64,000 nt of DNA from Terriglobales bacterium. GTDB taxonomy: Bacteria > Acidobacteriota > Terriglobia > Terriglobales > Acidobacteriaceae. Below, in pieces: positions 54,371 through 62,873 of this stretch (positions are counted from its first letter, which is position 1; each line of letters opens with the position of its first letter). The stretch is from the NCBI GenBank assembly GCA_035561515.1, contig DATMXP010000007.1:62001-126000 (forward strand), in the 5' to 3' direction. The notes beneath the pieces were generated by a model. That model searched no databases, had not been told where the DNA came from, and worked only from the letters and a program-made list of their open reading frames with translations. The translations under genes were made by a program, and so were the position numbers.

Positions 54371-56138
54371 GACTTCCTCCATAATTCCCTTGCGTTGAGG
54401 CTTTTGCGCGTTGGTCATGCCAAGCTTCCATGGCGACCGAAGCGCTGGATTCATTGAAGCGGCTGCCGTAATACTTAATCGTCGTCGAGACATCGTTATG
54501 CCAAAGCATCTTCGACAGCGTCAGATAATCTTTTGCGTGTTCCTTCAGCCAAGCGAACGCGACGATGTCACGGAAGAGGTGCGGTGTTACGCGGCGGCCA
54601 CCATATCGGAGCGTCAACTCCGAGATCAGATTGCTGACAAACGCCTTACCAGCCACGTCCGATTCCCGAGGAACAAAGAGCGTGTCACACTTGCGGCCGT
54701 TCAAAAGAATCGGGCGATATCGGCTTAGATATTCTTCAAGCAACCCGACGAGGTGCCGCGGCACGAGACAATGTATCGGCACTCTCGTCTTCGTCTCCTT
54801 CTGGCTGAACTTGACTTGCCAGAACTCGGCATTCGCGTTCGCCGCTTCGGCCAGGCAGGCCCACTCAGGCTTATCGATGTAGCTGAAGGCCGGCACCTTA
54901 GCCTTGAATAGATTCGGATTCGGCCCCGCTACGCGACACTCGCGGATGTTACGTTGACGCCAAGGGAAGACCAGCAACCAGGCCACCATCAACTCGCCCA
55001 TTACGAGACGGGCGACGTGCTCTTCTCCGTGTTTCGCGGCGTCATAGCGGTCCGCACGTATCTTCGCCGGAATCGACTCCAGAACGGCGTAGTCGAGATA
55101 CTTCCTAGCTTTTCTGGCCTTGACGTCCTCATAGGTTTCGATCGGAACAGCCTCCAAAAGCGGGCGGAACCAGCTCACTTCAATGGCGCGATGTGCCGGA
55201 TGCTTTGACACTGCGGCGAGGACGGAAGACAGCTCCGACACCAGCGGTCGCCCCTGTATCTTCTGTTCGTTGATGCACCACGAAATGAAGCCGGCGACCG
55301 TTGACTTCCTGATCAGTTGTTCCAATGACCTAATCTCGCCAATGTCAGCGACCTTCGTCGCAAAGCCGTACAACGCGCTAAGGGTCTGCCTTACACTCGT
55401 CGCCGAGACTGCCCTGATTTGAGCGCGTTTCGGCCGTTCAGGCTCGAACTCAGCAGTCTTCCAGCGAATCACTTCAGTGACCTCGTCCTTCAACTGCTGC
55501 GGGAACTCCGACAGCGGAACTCCATACTTCTTCTTCCGAAAGAAACCAAGCGGCGCGTTCTTCGTGTATCCGCAAGCAATCAGCGTCCGCCAACATGAAT
55601 TGACCGTCCACTCCAAGTGCGAATAGCGTCTTCCTTCCATCGTCCGCTGTAGGACCCAGCGGTCGAAGTCGTCTTGCGTGACCTCTTGAGGCGAACTCTT
55701 GGTTTGCGCTAACCACTTGGCGACCGACAGACACTCATTCGTCTTTGCCCGGCTCAAGATCGTCTGCCATTCGCTTGACAAATGTGCACAGGGCACCCAC
55801 CCGAGTGCTTGGGCTGCCTCCATAAGAATCCGCATGTAGTTGACGTAGCTGCGAACAGCCCCTTCTTTATGCTTTCGAGATTCCAAGAAAGGGCGGAAGC
55901 CTTCACGATTCATATGGATCAGATCGAGCGAGATATCGTCGGCTGGCTTCGCGAGGAATGCAGCAATCTTTGCTGCTGTGCTCCGAAGCATGGGTGTCTG
56001 TGACGTCGGCTGGCTATTGAGGTGCTCAAGAAGATCCGCGAGGGTTCTCACATCCGCGCGCTCGCGCGCGAACAGCGAGTCAGAACTTGGAAGCATCTCA
56101 GCAATTTGCGCACCATTAGGACTATTAACGAATGACAT
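54357..56138 (-). CDS. large tyrosine recombinase
   Basis: The 593-residue protein has a long N-terminal helical part, but its C-terminus has the catalytic pattern: Arg in VFPWRQRNIREC, HLFRDIVAFAWL (His-x-x-Arg), KMLWHNDVSTTIKYYG with the Tyr nucleophile. It is unlike the 380-residue integrase and may be a second recombinase or the remains of an older element. It is followed by an overlapping excisionase-like gene. Confidence 0.72.
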   Translation of the reverse strand: MSFVNSPNGAQIAEMLPSSDSLFARERADVRTLADLLEHLNSQPTSQTPMLRSTAAKIAAFLAKPADDISLDLIHMNREGFRPFLESRKHKEGAVRSYVNYMRILMEAAQALGWVPCAHLSSEWQTILSRAKTNECLSVAKWLAQTKSSPQEVTQDDFDRWVLQRTMEGRRYSHLEWTVNSCWRTLIACGYTKNAPLGFFRKKKYGVPLSEFPQQLKDEVTEVIRWKTAEFEPERPKRAQIRAVSATSVRQTLSALYGFATKVADIGEIRSLEQLIRKSTVAGFISWCINEQKIQGRPLVSELSSVLAAVSKHPAHRAIEVSWFRPLLEAVPIETYEDVKARKARKYLDYAVLESIPAKIRADRYDAAKHGEEHVARLVMGELMVAWLLVFPWRQRNIRECRVAGPNPNLFKAKVPAFSYIDKPEWACLAEAANANAEFWQVKFSQKETKTRVPIHCLVPRHLVGLLEEYLSRYRPILLNGRKCDTLFVPRESDVAGKAFVSNLISELTLRYGGRRVTPHLFRDIVAFAWLKEHAKDYLTLSKMLWHNDVSTTIKYYGSRFNESSASVAMEAWHDQRAKASTQGNYGGSHEQS

Positions 56139-56324
56139 ATATGCAATTTCTCCTAGCTCAACTCCGGTTTGAGTTGGTTTTATGTGCGTATAAAACGCGA
56201 CGACCTCGGCATTGCGACGCTCGCAACCGAAGAGATACGCAAGGACGGCTTGAGCCGCTGATATACGGAAGCTGAGTGCAGGTTTGCGAATCAGCTGCCG
56301 TGGTCAGCGGCTCTCTAGCGCTCA

Positions 56325-56567
56325 TTACTTCCGCTCTTTCTGGCTGCTCTGAAGGAACTCCTCCAGATCCTGCGGGAAGAATTTCCAGCGGCCCGGGAGA
56401 GCGCGCGGGGTCAGGCGCCCCGCGGCGATCCAGTTCTGGATCGCGCGGATGCAGACGTTGAAAATCTTCGCCACGTCGCGGTTGGCGTACATCGGTTGAA
56501 GCGGGAGGTTCTGGATGGCCAGAATGGACTCCAGCAGTGGGTACTTCACGCTCTCTGAATTTTCCAT
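56325..56567 (-). CDS. excisionase-like HTH protein, copy 2
   Basis: The ATG at 56567 (MENSESVKYP) has GGAG 8 bases upstream, giving 80 residues with a HTH_17 domain (YANRDVAKIFNVCIRAIQNW, then IAAGRLTPRALPGRWKFF). It is distinct in sequence from copy 1. Likely a recombination directionality factor or regulator. Confidence 0.72.
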   Translation of the reverse strand: MENSESVKYPLLESILAIQNLPLQPMYANRDVAKIFNVCIRAIQNWIAAGRLTPRALPGRWKFFPQDLEEFLQSSQKERK

Positions 56568-56806
56568 CTCGTGTTCTCCTCGGCCGCCAGGCACACACTT
56601 CAAGCGTTTGCACGCAAAGGCGTGCGTGGCGGTCAATTAGTTGAAAGTTTTGCCAGCGCCGACGATCACTGCTTCGTCTGCATCTTCACGATGCACCAGG
56701 CAGAGGTGCCTACCAAAGCGTCGCAACTGCACGTTGCTGACGTAAGCGAGAATGACAGCGAATCAGGGGCGTGTGCAGAGCGCATCGGTCCAATGTACCG
56801 ATGGGA

Positions 56807-57067
56807 TCATTCCGGGGTGTAGGTGGTGGATGAGTCTTCGGAGCTTATGACTTTCCGGGCCTTGCGAGCGCGGCGCAGCCAGTCTTCAATCGCCTCACGG
56901 ATGAAGGCCGTCACGGTCTGGTCATATTCGTGGGCGAGGGCAGTCAGTTCTCTCCATTGAGAGATGGGGATCCGAACTTGCATTTGCTTTTCCGGTTCCT
57001 TCTTCGGACGGCGCAGAGACGCTGGGATATCGTCCTGTTGCGGCCGCTTCTGAGGTTCTTCGTTCAT
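56807..57067 (-). CDS. ribbon-helix-helix-like protein
   Basis: The 86-residue protein has a basic, disordered N-terminus, then KQMQVRIPISQWRELTALAH and TVTAFIREAIEDWLRRAR, which fit an RHH strand and two helices. AAAGGA lies before the ATG. It may regulate the island genes. Confidence 0.62.
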   Translation of the reverse strand: MNEEPQKRPQQDDIPASLRRPKKEPEKQMQVRIPISQWRELTALAHEYDQTVTAFIREAIEDWLRRARKARKVISSEDSSTTYTPE

Positions 57068-57133
57068 TGATTGCTTGTCCTTTCTGGGTTCATGTTCGGT
57101 TTAGTGTTGACTCGGGCGCTTGCAAGCCCCGAG

Positions 57134-57168
57134 CAAAAAGAAAAGCCCCGGCCAGCATTGGCCGAGGC
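57134..57168 (-). terminator. terminator of the TIR gene
   Basis: On the minus strand a GC-rich stem (GCCTCGGCC, loop AATGCT, then GGCCGGGGC) is followed by TTTTCTTTTT. It lies about 60 bases after the stop of the TIR gene and before the RHH gene. Confidence 0.7.
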
Positions 57169-57229
57169 GATCGATTGAACTCTTCAAACCCTGGTCGGGC
57201 ACATCACCGACCCATCCCAGTGCTCCGTG

Positions 57230-58129
57230 TTAAGAATTCTGAAGTACAGCCTGGAGCTTGGCGCTTTCTTCCTCTGTCAGTTTCCGAGATCTGCTCTTCA
57301 TGGCATCTCTGATCTGCCACAAGTAGTTGGACACTGTAATCAACTGATCTTTCCCGTTGTCCTCGCCCAATCTCCGGCACATTATCCGGACTTTATAGCT
57401 CGCGCCAGTTCGGAAATCCATCGCAACGAATTGTTCCTCCTGAGGTCGGTGGTCCTTAAGAAGTATTTTTATTTTGTTCTTCTCTGCGAATTCGGCGAGC
57501 ACTTCGGCGATGGTTAGGCGGCCCACCCAGCCTAGATTAACGGATTCATAAAGTCTGTAGCGCCTAGTCGCAATGTCGTTGCAGAGCACCATCACTTGAG
57601 TAAGTACGGTAAACGGATGTTCAGCCCACGCTTCAACGAAGGTGTAATGGACACTAAAGCTCCCGTTCGGCCCTGATAACCAATCCTCAGACCAATCTGT
57701 GTGACCAGTTCCAGACGAAACTCGACCTTGGTCAGCACTGGTCACTCGGAGCAGTGCATCAGTTAAAGCCGTTAGGCCAGCATCGAAGTTCTTGCGGAAG
57801 TCCGCATACTTCTTCTCGCGCAGGAATGGAGGAATTTCGCAATCTTCCAACAATACCGGGAGCACGATTACCCGCTTCTCGTCGAGCTCCCTAATAAGTC
57901 CTGCATTCAGTTCCTTCTTGCACCACTCAGAGGCGACGGAAGCTTTCGAGAGAACAACAAGTAGCGCACTCGCGTCCTGAATCGCGTCCTGAATTCGGTT
58001 AAGAAGAGAATCTCCAACATTCAATTCCCACTGGTCAACCCACACGTGCGCGTTACGCCTAACGAGCTGCGTTGCGAGCTTCGTCACAAACTTAGAATCC
58101 GCATGGGAATAGGAGATGAAGACAGGCAT
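57230..58129 (-). CDS. TIR-domain protein, likely NADase effector
   Basis: The 299-residue protein has an N-terminal TIR domain (about 1-140): PVFISYSHADSKFV, the BB-loop region VWVDQWELNVGDSLLNRI and SEWCKKEL with the candidate catalytic Glu at 73. In bacterial defence, such TIR domains degrade NAD+ or make signal molecules to stop growth of infected cells. The C-terminal 150 residues (AEHPFTVLTQVMVLCNDIAT, then TIAEVLAEFAEKNKIKILLK) are unknown and may sense the trigger. Divergent from the AIPR gene, 190 bases apart. Confidence 0.85.
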   Translation of the reverse strand: MPVFISYSHADSKFVTKLATQLVRRNAHVWVDQWELNVGDSLLNRIQDAIQDASALLVVLSKASVASEWCKKELNAGLIRELDEKRVIVLPVLLEDCEIPPFLREKKYADFRKNFDAGLTALTDALLRVTSADQGRVSSGTGHTDWSEDWLSGPNGSFSVHYTFVEAWAEHPFTVLTQVMVLCNDIATRRYRLYESVNLGWVGRLTIAEVLAEFAEKNKIKILLKDHRPQEEQFVAMDFRTGASYKVRIMCRRLGEDNGKDQLITVSNYLWQIRDAMKSRSRKLTEEESAKLQAVLQNS

Positions 58130-58319
58130 GATTCCCTCACAATAGTTAGCGCGTACCTGGACTCATTGGTGCACAAGTTAAGTCCTATGGCTTGATGAAA
58201 CAGTGTACTCGCGTTTGCGATTTCAGAGTTGCTGATGTAACATACTGCTCGCTGGCACCCTCGTGTGCTCAGCAAATCTAAACGCAAGCCGCAGCGTCGG
58301 CATTGCAAGGAGCGTAGAA

Positions 58320-59573
58320 ATGGGCACCTCTGTCCATCGTTTCCGCGCATTTGAAATGCGCAAGATTACCCACCCCGTATTCACTTCCATTGACAAGTAC
58401 TGGATGACAGTTGCCGCGAAGGATTTCCCGGCGGGAATTAGCACGTCAGTGAATGCACGAGATCCTGTCGGCCTTAATCGACGTGTGTACCAGGACGTCC
58501 GTAGCAGTTTGGATGGCACCACTGCGATCCCAGGCTCCTTCGACCTCATGAACAAAGGGATCACAATCTTGGCTAAGTCCGTCAGGCTGGTTGATAAAGA
58601 GAAGGGTCTCTTCGATGTCACGATTGACAATGAAGAGGGCGGTATCGTGGATGGCGCTCACACCGCCGAGATCATTCAAACTGCGAATGACGAGGGCACA
58701 ACGCCAGACGAGCAGCACGTTGAGGTGTATATCAGAACGAACGTTGGCGAAGACCTTATCAGCGACATCGCTCGTGGCCTCAACACTGGTATCCAGGTCG
58801 CAGCACAGTCTATTTACAACATCGCCGGAGTGTTTGACTGGCTGAAGGAAGAGATTAAGGGCCAGAGGTATGAGAAACGGATTTCCTGGCGCGAAAGTGA
58901 TGATGAAGATTATGACGTTCGCGATCTCATCTCTGTGCTCGAGGTATTCAACGTTTTCGATTTCCCAAACGAAATGACGGTGAGCAAGCACCCGTACTCT
59001 GCCTATGAGAAATGGAGTGCGCCACTCAAAAAGTTTGCGGATGATTTCAATGAGAACAAGGATGACCTGAGTAGAAGCAAGTACTATCGACTCAGGAATT
59101 TGCTGAAGGATGGCTTAACCTTGTATGACTACATCCGACACGATTTCCGCGACATGCATAATGAAGACGGTGGTCGGACCGGAAGGATGAATCTGATTGA
59201 GGAAGCGTCAGCGCGGCGTGGCACATTCGATTTCCCGTTCGCCGGTCTGAGTAACAGTCAGTATCGGCTCACCAAGGGAGCAACCTTCCCGATATTGGCG
59301 GCGTTCAGAACGTATGTTGAGGTAAATCCCAGAACTGGCGAAGCCAAGTGGAGAGGAGGGTTCGGCAAAATCCTTGATATCTGGAAAGACGCTGGTCCAA
59401 GCTTGGTGGAGGAAACATACCAGTTGACGCAAGAGGGAATTCGGAATCCAGATGCGATCGGGAAGAACAGAAAACACTGGTCGAACCTCTACATGCGGCT
59501 TCAGGTGCGTCTGCTTCAGGAACGCTTACAGGAAGAGCAAGTGAAGGCTGCAGGCCGCCGTCGCAACAGTTGA
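58320..59573 (+). CDS. AIPR family (abortive phage infection) protein
   Basis: The ATG at 58320 has AAGGAG 7 bases upstream and gives 417 residues. It carries the AIPR signature: FDLMNKGITILAKSVRLVDK, then the box GGIVDGAHTAEIIQTA (usual form G.QT, here AHT). AIPR proteins are linked to abortive infection and are often near restriction or other defence genes. Divergent pairing with a TIR gene in the same island suggests a two-part system. A palindrome immediately follows the stop. Confidence 0.78.
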   Translation: MGTSVHRFRAFEMRKITHPVFTSIDKYWMTVAAKDFPAGISTSVNARDPVGLNRRVYQDVRSSLDGTTAIPGSFDLMNKGITILAKSVRLVDKEKGLFDVTIDNEEGGIVDGAHTAEIIQTANDEGTTPDEQHVEVYIRTNVGEDLISDIARGLNTGIQVAAQSIYNIAGVFDWLKEEIKGQRYEKRISWRESDDEDYDVRDLISVLEVFNVFDFPNEMTVSKHPYSAYEKWSAPLKKFADDFNENKDDLSRSKYYRLRNLLKDGLTLYDYIRHDFRDMHNEDGGRTGRMNLIEEASARRGTFDFPFAGLSNSQYRLTKGATFPILAAFRTYVEVNPRTGEAKWRGGFGKILDIWKDAGPSLVEETYQLTQEGIRNPDAIGKNRKHWSNLYMRLQVRLLQERLQEEQVKAAGRRRNS

Positions 59574-59588
59574 TTTCGATTGTGGCTC

Positions 59589-59619
59589 ATTCGGGCGCGA
59601 TACAGTATCGCGCCCGAAT
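59589..59619. terminator. 31-bp perfect palindrome after the AIPR gene
   Basis: ATTCGGGCGCGATAC, central A, then GTATCGCGCCCGAAT form a hairpin with 15-base arms and a single unpaired base. It starts 15 bases after the stop of the AIPR gene. No T-run follows, so it may be a terminator, an RNA-stabilising hairpin or a recombination or replication site at the island end. Confidence 0.6.
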
Positions 59620-59623
59620 CGAC

Positions 59624-59642
59624 TGCAATCCATCTGCAATCA
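59624..59642. repeat. candidate integrase arm-type site, right
   Basis: TGCAATCC (59624-59631) and TGCAATCA (59635-59642) in the same orientation match the unit pair at 52931-52950 next to the left att repeat. Confidence 0.42.
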
Positions 59643-59726
59643 CTTACGGGTTACTTACACATGCTTTTGTGTACCTTCAGTGCCGTCCGCGCTCTGTAAG
59701 TACTTGAAACTACGTGTGAGCGCGGA

Positions 59727-59749
59727 TTCGATTCCTTCCGCGCTCACCA
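59727..59749 (+). repeat. attachment-site repeat, right copy
   Basis: Identical 23 bases to 52886-52908. Just upstream, GTGAGCGCG forms a perfect 9-base inverted repeat with CGCGCTCAC inside the repeat, so this copy also has the matching 5' acceptor strand but no D or anticodon arms. Confidence 0.8.
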
Positions 59750-59897
59750 CTTAAAATAACAACTTTAGAAGTCTGCTACTTCCGCCGAAATCGGGTCGTG
59801 TGCCCTGTTCTGTGCCACACCCCTTGGCTTAGCCTGTGGCTCTGTCTCAACTTCCCGAATCAATTCATCCGCGGTAAATGTTACGAGGCGGGTTCGC

Positions 59898-60311
59898 TCA
59901 GTCGATGATTTGGGCGCCTTCAGCCTTGAGTCGTTCGAGTGCATCCCTCATCTGTTGCAACTGCTCGGGCGGGTGCCCCTGCCACTTCGTTACTTCTCCC
60001 ACCACACGGAGTGGATCGCGAGAACGGTAGGAGAGCGTTGGATTTCCGGGAAACTTCTTGTCCGTCAGATTGGGGTCGTCGACGATCGGTCCGGTCGGCT
60101 CGACGAGGTAAATCCTCTCCGGCCCATCGCCAGCAGCCAGTTCAGCGCCCCAGATGGCAGCATCAAGCGTAGCTGTAAAGTAGACCCAGGAGAGGGGCTT
60201 CCCATCTCCGAAGTTGGAACTGAACCCAGCTAAAATCAGATCGCCGTGCGCAAGATCCGCACGCGTTCCATGAAAGTACTGTCGGCGAAACTTGTTATCG
60301 ATTGTCGACAT
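59898..60311 (-). CDS. arr: rifampin ADP-ribosyltransferase (Arr family)
   Basis: The ATG at 60311 (MSTIDNKFRR) gives 137 residues, the family length. It has the Arr motifs QYFHGTRADLAHGDLI, WVYFTATLDAAIWGAELA and the C-terminal NPTLSYRSRDPLRVVGEVTK. Arr transfers ADP-ribose from NAD+ to a hydroxyl of rifamycins, giving resistance. It is just outside the right island end and on its own, so it may be an intrinsic gene. Confidence 0.88.
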   Translation of the reverse strand: MSTIDNKFRRQYFHGTRADLAHGDLILAGFSSNFGDGKPLSWVYFTATLDAAIWGAELAAGDGPERIYLVEPTGPIVDDPNLTDKKFPGNPTLSYRSRDPLRVVGEVTKWQGHPPEQLQQMRDALERLKAEGAQIID

Positions 60312-60416
60312 AGGTCTGGTACTTCCTCTTTGATGCAACTCGCATGATAAGGAGGAACGACAGGGATTGGATTGCAGCAGGATCCGTTCTCTCGCCTTAT
60401 ATTTTACGGGTGAGTT

Positions 60417-60818
60417 TCATCTTTTCTGCCAGATCTGGCTCGGATCGGTCGCGGTAATGTAGGACACCCCGTTGTGACGGATGATCTTTCCGGTGACGCA
60501 GATGTGCTTGCCTCGATAGGTGATCTCTGGGCGACCGAATTTCGCTCGATCGTTGCCCCAGATCACGATCGCAAAAATCTGATGCGGAAATGGCCGATCC
60601 AAGTCAATGAATGTGGGGGTACCTATCGTTGAACGCGCTACATGCGTGTTAACTGCTCGTCCACAGACAGAAGCGGTCTCTCCGATATGTTTCCTGGCCT
60701 GGGCCGGTGTGTAATGTGTCTGACCAAGGGCGATAGTCGTTAACGACAGACACAGGAGGAACGAAGCGATTTTGATCGCTTTTATCCATGTTGCCGGAAA
60801 ATGTTGTGCGTTGCTCAT
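60417..60818 (-). CDS. secreted OB-fold protein
   Basis: The 133-residue protein has a signal peptide (AIKIASFLLCLSLTTIALGQ) and a small OB-fold domain: QARKHIGETASVCGRAVNTH, then TFIDLDRPFPHQIFAIVIWG, then RGKHICVTGKIIRHNGVSYI. Such secreted OB-fold proteins are common in Acidobacteria. Function unknown. Confidence 0.72.
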   Translation of the reverse strand: MSNAQHFPATWIKAIKIASFLLCLSLTTIALGQTHYTPAQARKHIGETASVCGRAVNTHVARSTIGTPTFIDLDRPFPHQIFAIVIWGNDRAKFGRPEITYRGKHICVTGKIIRHNGVSYITATDPSQIWQKR

Positions 60819-60877
60819 AGGGGAGTTTCAAGCCTCCGCGTTCCTGCAAGTCCGAAGTTGTTAATGCGAAGACTACG

Positions 60878-61375
60878 TTAGGAAAACTGAGGTGATCTTT
60901 TGCTTTGTACAGGCTTTTTCATCTCTGTGCGACGGGCCAACAGGACGGCATCCTGGAACTGCGAGACAACCTCGATGTCCTTCGTGGTGAACGCCGGCAC
61001 GTGCTGTGTGCAGTTGCCAACACTGACTTGATACTCGCTTTTGGTGCGTCGTATCCAGGTGGAAGCCAATAACATCCAGGATAGGCCTGCCGCTATGATG
61101 CCTAATCCTTCCGTGCTCCGTGCAGCACCAAATAGCACTAACAGGAACCCGCTGACGATCACGAACACGGGGAACCACCGAATCGGCTTACGTTCGGAAA
61201 CCCTGACCTCTGTAGAACTGGTTATCGGCAGACGGAACTGTCCGATCGCTAGCTCTCCATAATCGACGCGAACGTCACCAATCTTAAGGATTGGCCCAGG
61301 AGCTTCGACGAACGAAGGGGTTCGCCGCTCAACATTCTCATGCAGCCATAACGCTGATGCCTCAGTGACAGCCAT
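60878..61375 (-). CDS. DUF6232-like membrane protein
   Basis: I prefer the ATG at 61375 (MAVTEASALW) with AGGAAG 6 bases upstream, giving 165 residues; the frame is open to 61492. The beta strands (ILKIGDVRVDYGELAIGQFR), two close membrane helices (WFPVFVIVSGFLLVLFGAAR and LGIIAAGLSWMLLASTW) and final strand-helix (AFTTKDIEVVSQFQDAVLLA) fit DUF6232. Function unknown. Confidence 0.6.
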   Translation of the reverse strand: MAVTEASALWLHENVERRTPSFVEAPGPILKIGDVRVDYGELAIGQFRLPITSSTEVRVSERKPIRWFPVFVIVSGFLLVLFGAARSTEGLGIIAAGLSWMLLASTWIRRTKSEYQVSVGNCTQHVPAFTTKDIEVVSQFQDAVLLARRTEMKKPVQSKRSPQFS

Positions 61376-61535
61376 TGCCATCTTCCTCGCGTAGGTATCC
61401 GGATAGGACTTCCACGCGAGAGTTGAGAGAGCAATTCGGCAGCCATTGTCACAGGATGAGGCGTCCTGTGGTGACGTGATTCGATCCGGCACTCGGAATG
61501 CAGATCAATCTACTTCCAATGGCCTGGGAGGGCAC

Positions 61536-62807
61536 ATGGCATTCGATTTTCTTGCGACTCCGCTCACCATCCAACAAACCGGGATCACTCCCCGTTTGCT
61601 CGATGAATTGACGCTTAAGGTCTTGTATTTGAACGGGGAAATGTATGTGAGTGAGCTGGGGACCAAGCTTCATGTGTCCTTTCCCGTGGCGGACCAAGTG
61701 TTCCAGCGCCTACGTCGAGACATGTTTTGTGAGGTAACAGGGATGTCAGGTGGTGTGCATCGCGTGACCTTGACCTCACAAGGCAGAAACCGGGCCGTGG
61801 AAGCTCTGTCACTGAATCAATACGTCGGTCCCTGCCCGGTGTCCCTTTTTGATTACATCGCGCGTATTCAAGCCCAGACAATTCAGAGGATGGAAGTCAC
61901 TCCTGACAAGGTAGAGGCCGCGTTGTCACACCTGGTATTGGAACCGGCGACCGTTACCCAGGTTGGAACCGCCATGGCTTCTGGCAAAAGTGTCTTCCTA
62001 TATGGGTCGACTGGATCCGGAAAGACTTCGGTCGCCGAGGCCCTCCGCTCGGTTTTCGAGGACGAAAGCATATGGGTGCCGTACGCGGTGGAATTAGACG
62101 GCGACATCATTACGATCTTTGACCCAATCGTTCACGAGACCGTCGAATTCGAAACAAACGAGCAGATCGATCAGCGCTGGCGTGCATGCCGGCGCCCGTG
62201 CGTGAAGGCAGGCGGCGAACTCACGCTAGAGATGCTGGACCTGGAATTCAACCCGACCACCAAGTTCTATACCGCCCCCATCCAGATGAAGGCCAACAAC
62301 GGCCTTCTCATCATTGACGACTTCGGCCGTCAGCGGATGCAGCCCACCGAACTTTTGAACCGGTGGATCGTTCCCCTTGATCGGCGAGTGGATTTTCTCA
62401 CTTTGCGAGGTGGCCGGAAGCTGGAGATTCCCTTTGACATCTTTGTTGTCTTCGCCACCAACTTGCGCCCGTCTTCGCTTGTTGAAGAGGCATTTCTGCG
62501 ACGGCTGAATACCAAGGTAAAGATCGACATCATCACACCAGCGCAGTTCCAGCAGATTTTCCAACGCATATGCGCTGATTGTGGACTTGCGTATCAAGAA
62601 GCTCTGGTCGACGATTTGATCGGAACGATCACGGTAGAGCTCCAGCAGCCTCTGCGCGGCTGCTACCCCCGTGACATCGTGCAGCAGATTGTCTGGGAGG
62701 CGCGGTATCGCCAGATCGCACCGGAGTTAACAAGGCAAACACTGCAGCAGGCTTGCCGGAACTATTTTGTTTCAAAAGAGGAAGATGAGTACGTGCCGGC
62801 GCGATGA
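61536..62807 (+). CDS. AAA+ ATPase with N-terminal winged-helix-like domain
   Basis: The ATG at 61536 (MAFDFLATPLTIQQTG) has GGGAGG upstream, giving 423 residues. The N-terminal part looks like a winged helix (MYVSELGTKLHVSFPVADQV). The ATPase domain has Walker A LYGSTGSGKTS, Walker B GLLIIDDFGRQ, sensor 1 DIFVVFATNLRP and an arginine-finger region EEAFLRRLNTKVK. Proteins of this layout occur near Tad/Flp pilus genes in Acidobacteria. A role in pilus or surface regulation is possible. Confidence 0.72.
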   Translation: MAFDFLATPLTIQQTGITPRLLDELTLKVLYLNGEMYVSELGTKLHVSFPVADQVFQRLRRDMFCEVTGMSGGVHRVTLTSQGRNRAVEALSLNQYVGPCPVSLFDYIARIQAQTIQRMEVTPDKVEAALSHLVLEPATVTQVGTAMASGKSVFLYGSTGSGKTSVAEALRSVFEDESIWVPYAVELDGDIITIFDPIVHETVEFETNEQIDQRWRACRRPCVKAGGELTLEMLDLEFNPTTKFYTAPIQMKANNGLLIIDDFGRQRMQPTELLNRWIVPLDRRVDFLTLRGGRKLEIPFDIFVVFATNLRPSSLVEEAFLRRLNTKVKIDIITPAQFQQIFQRICADCGLAYQEALVDDLIGTITVELQQPLRGCYPRDIVQQIVWEARYRQIAPELTRQTLQQACRNYFVSKEEDEYVPAR

Positions 62808-62855
62808 AATCTTAAGTGTGCACGGAAGTCATATGACCATGTGGGCATCCTTACA

Positions 62856-62873
62856 TGTGCAAAACTTTGCAGT
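62856..62873. promoter_or_regulatory. shared dyad upstream of the sigma-54 regulator gene
   Basis: Exact copy of the 18 bases at 51467-51484, with the inverted repeat TGCAAA, AC, TTTGCA. It lies in the 330-base gap between the AAA ATPase gene and the sigma-54 regulator gene, 264 bases before the latter. The rest of the gap shows nothing else clear. Confidence 0.45.

Larger units (their letters stand above)
52886..59749. mobile_element. integrative island with TIR/AIPR cargo
   Basis: A 23-bp direct repeat (TTCGATTCCTTCCGCGCTCA plus CCA) begins at 52886 and recurs at 59727. The left copy is next to the 3' end of a tyrosine integrase gene. Between them are two recombinases, two excisionase-like HTH proteins, an RHH protein, and the divergent TIR and AIPR genes. 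This is the standard form of a tRNA-targeted island of about 6.9 kb. Confidence 0.82.
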
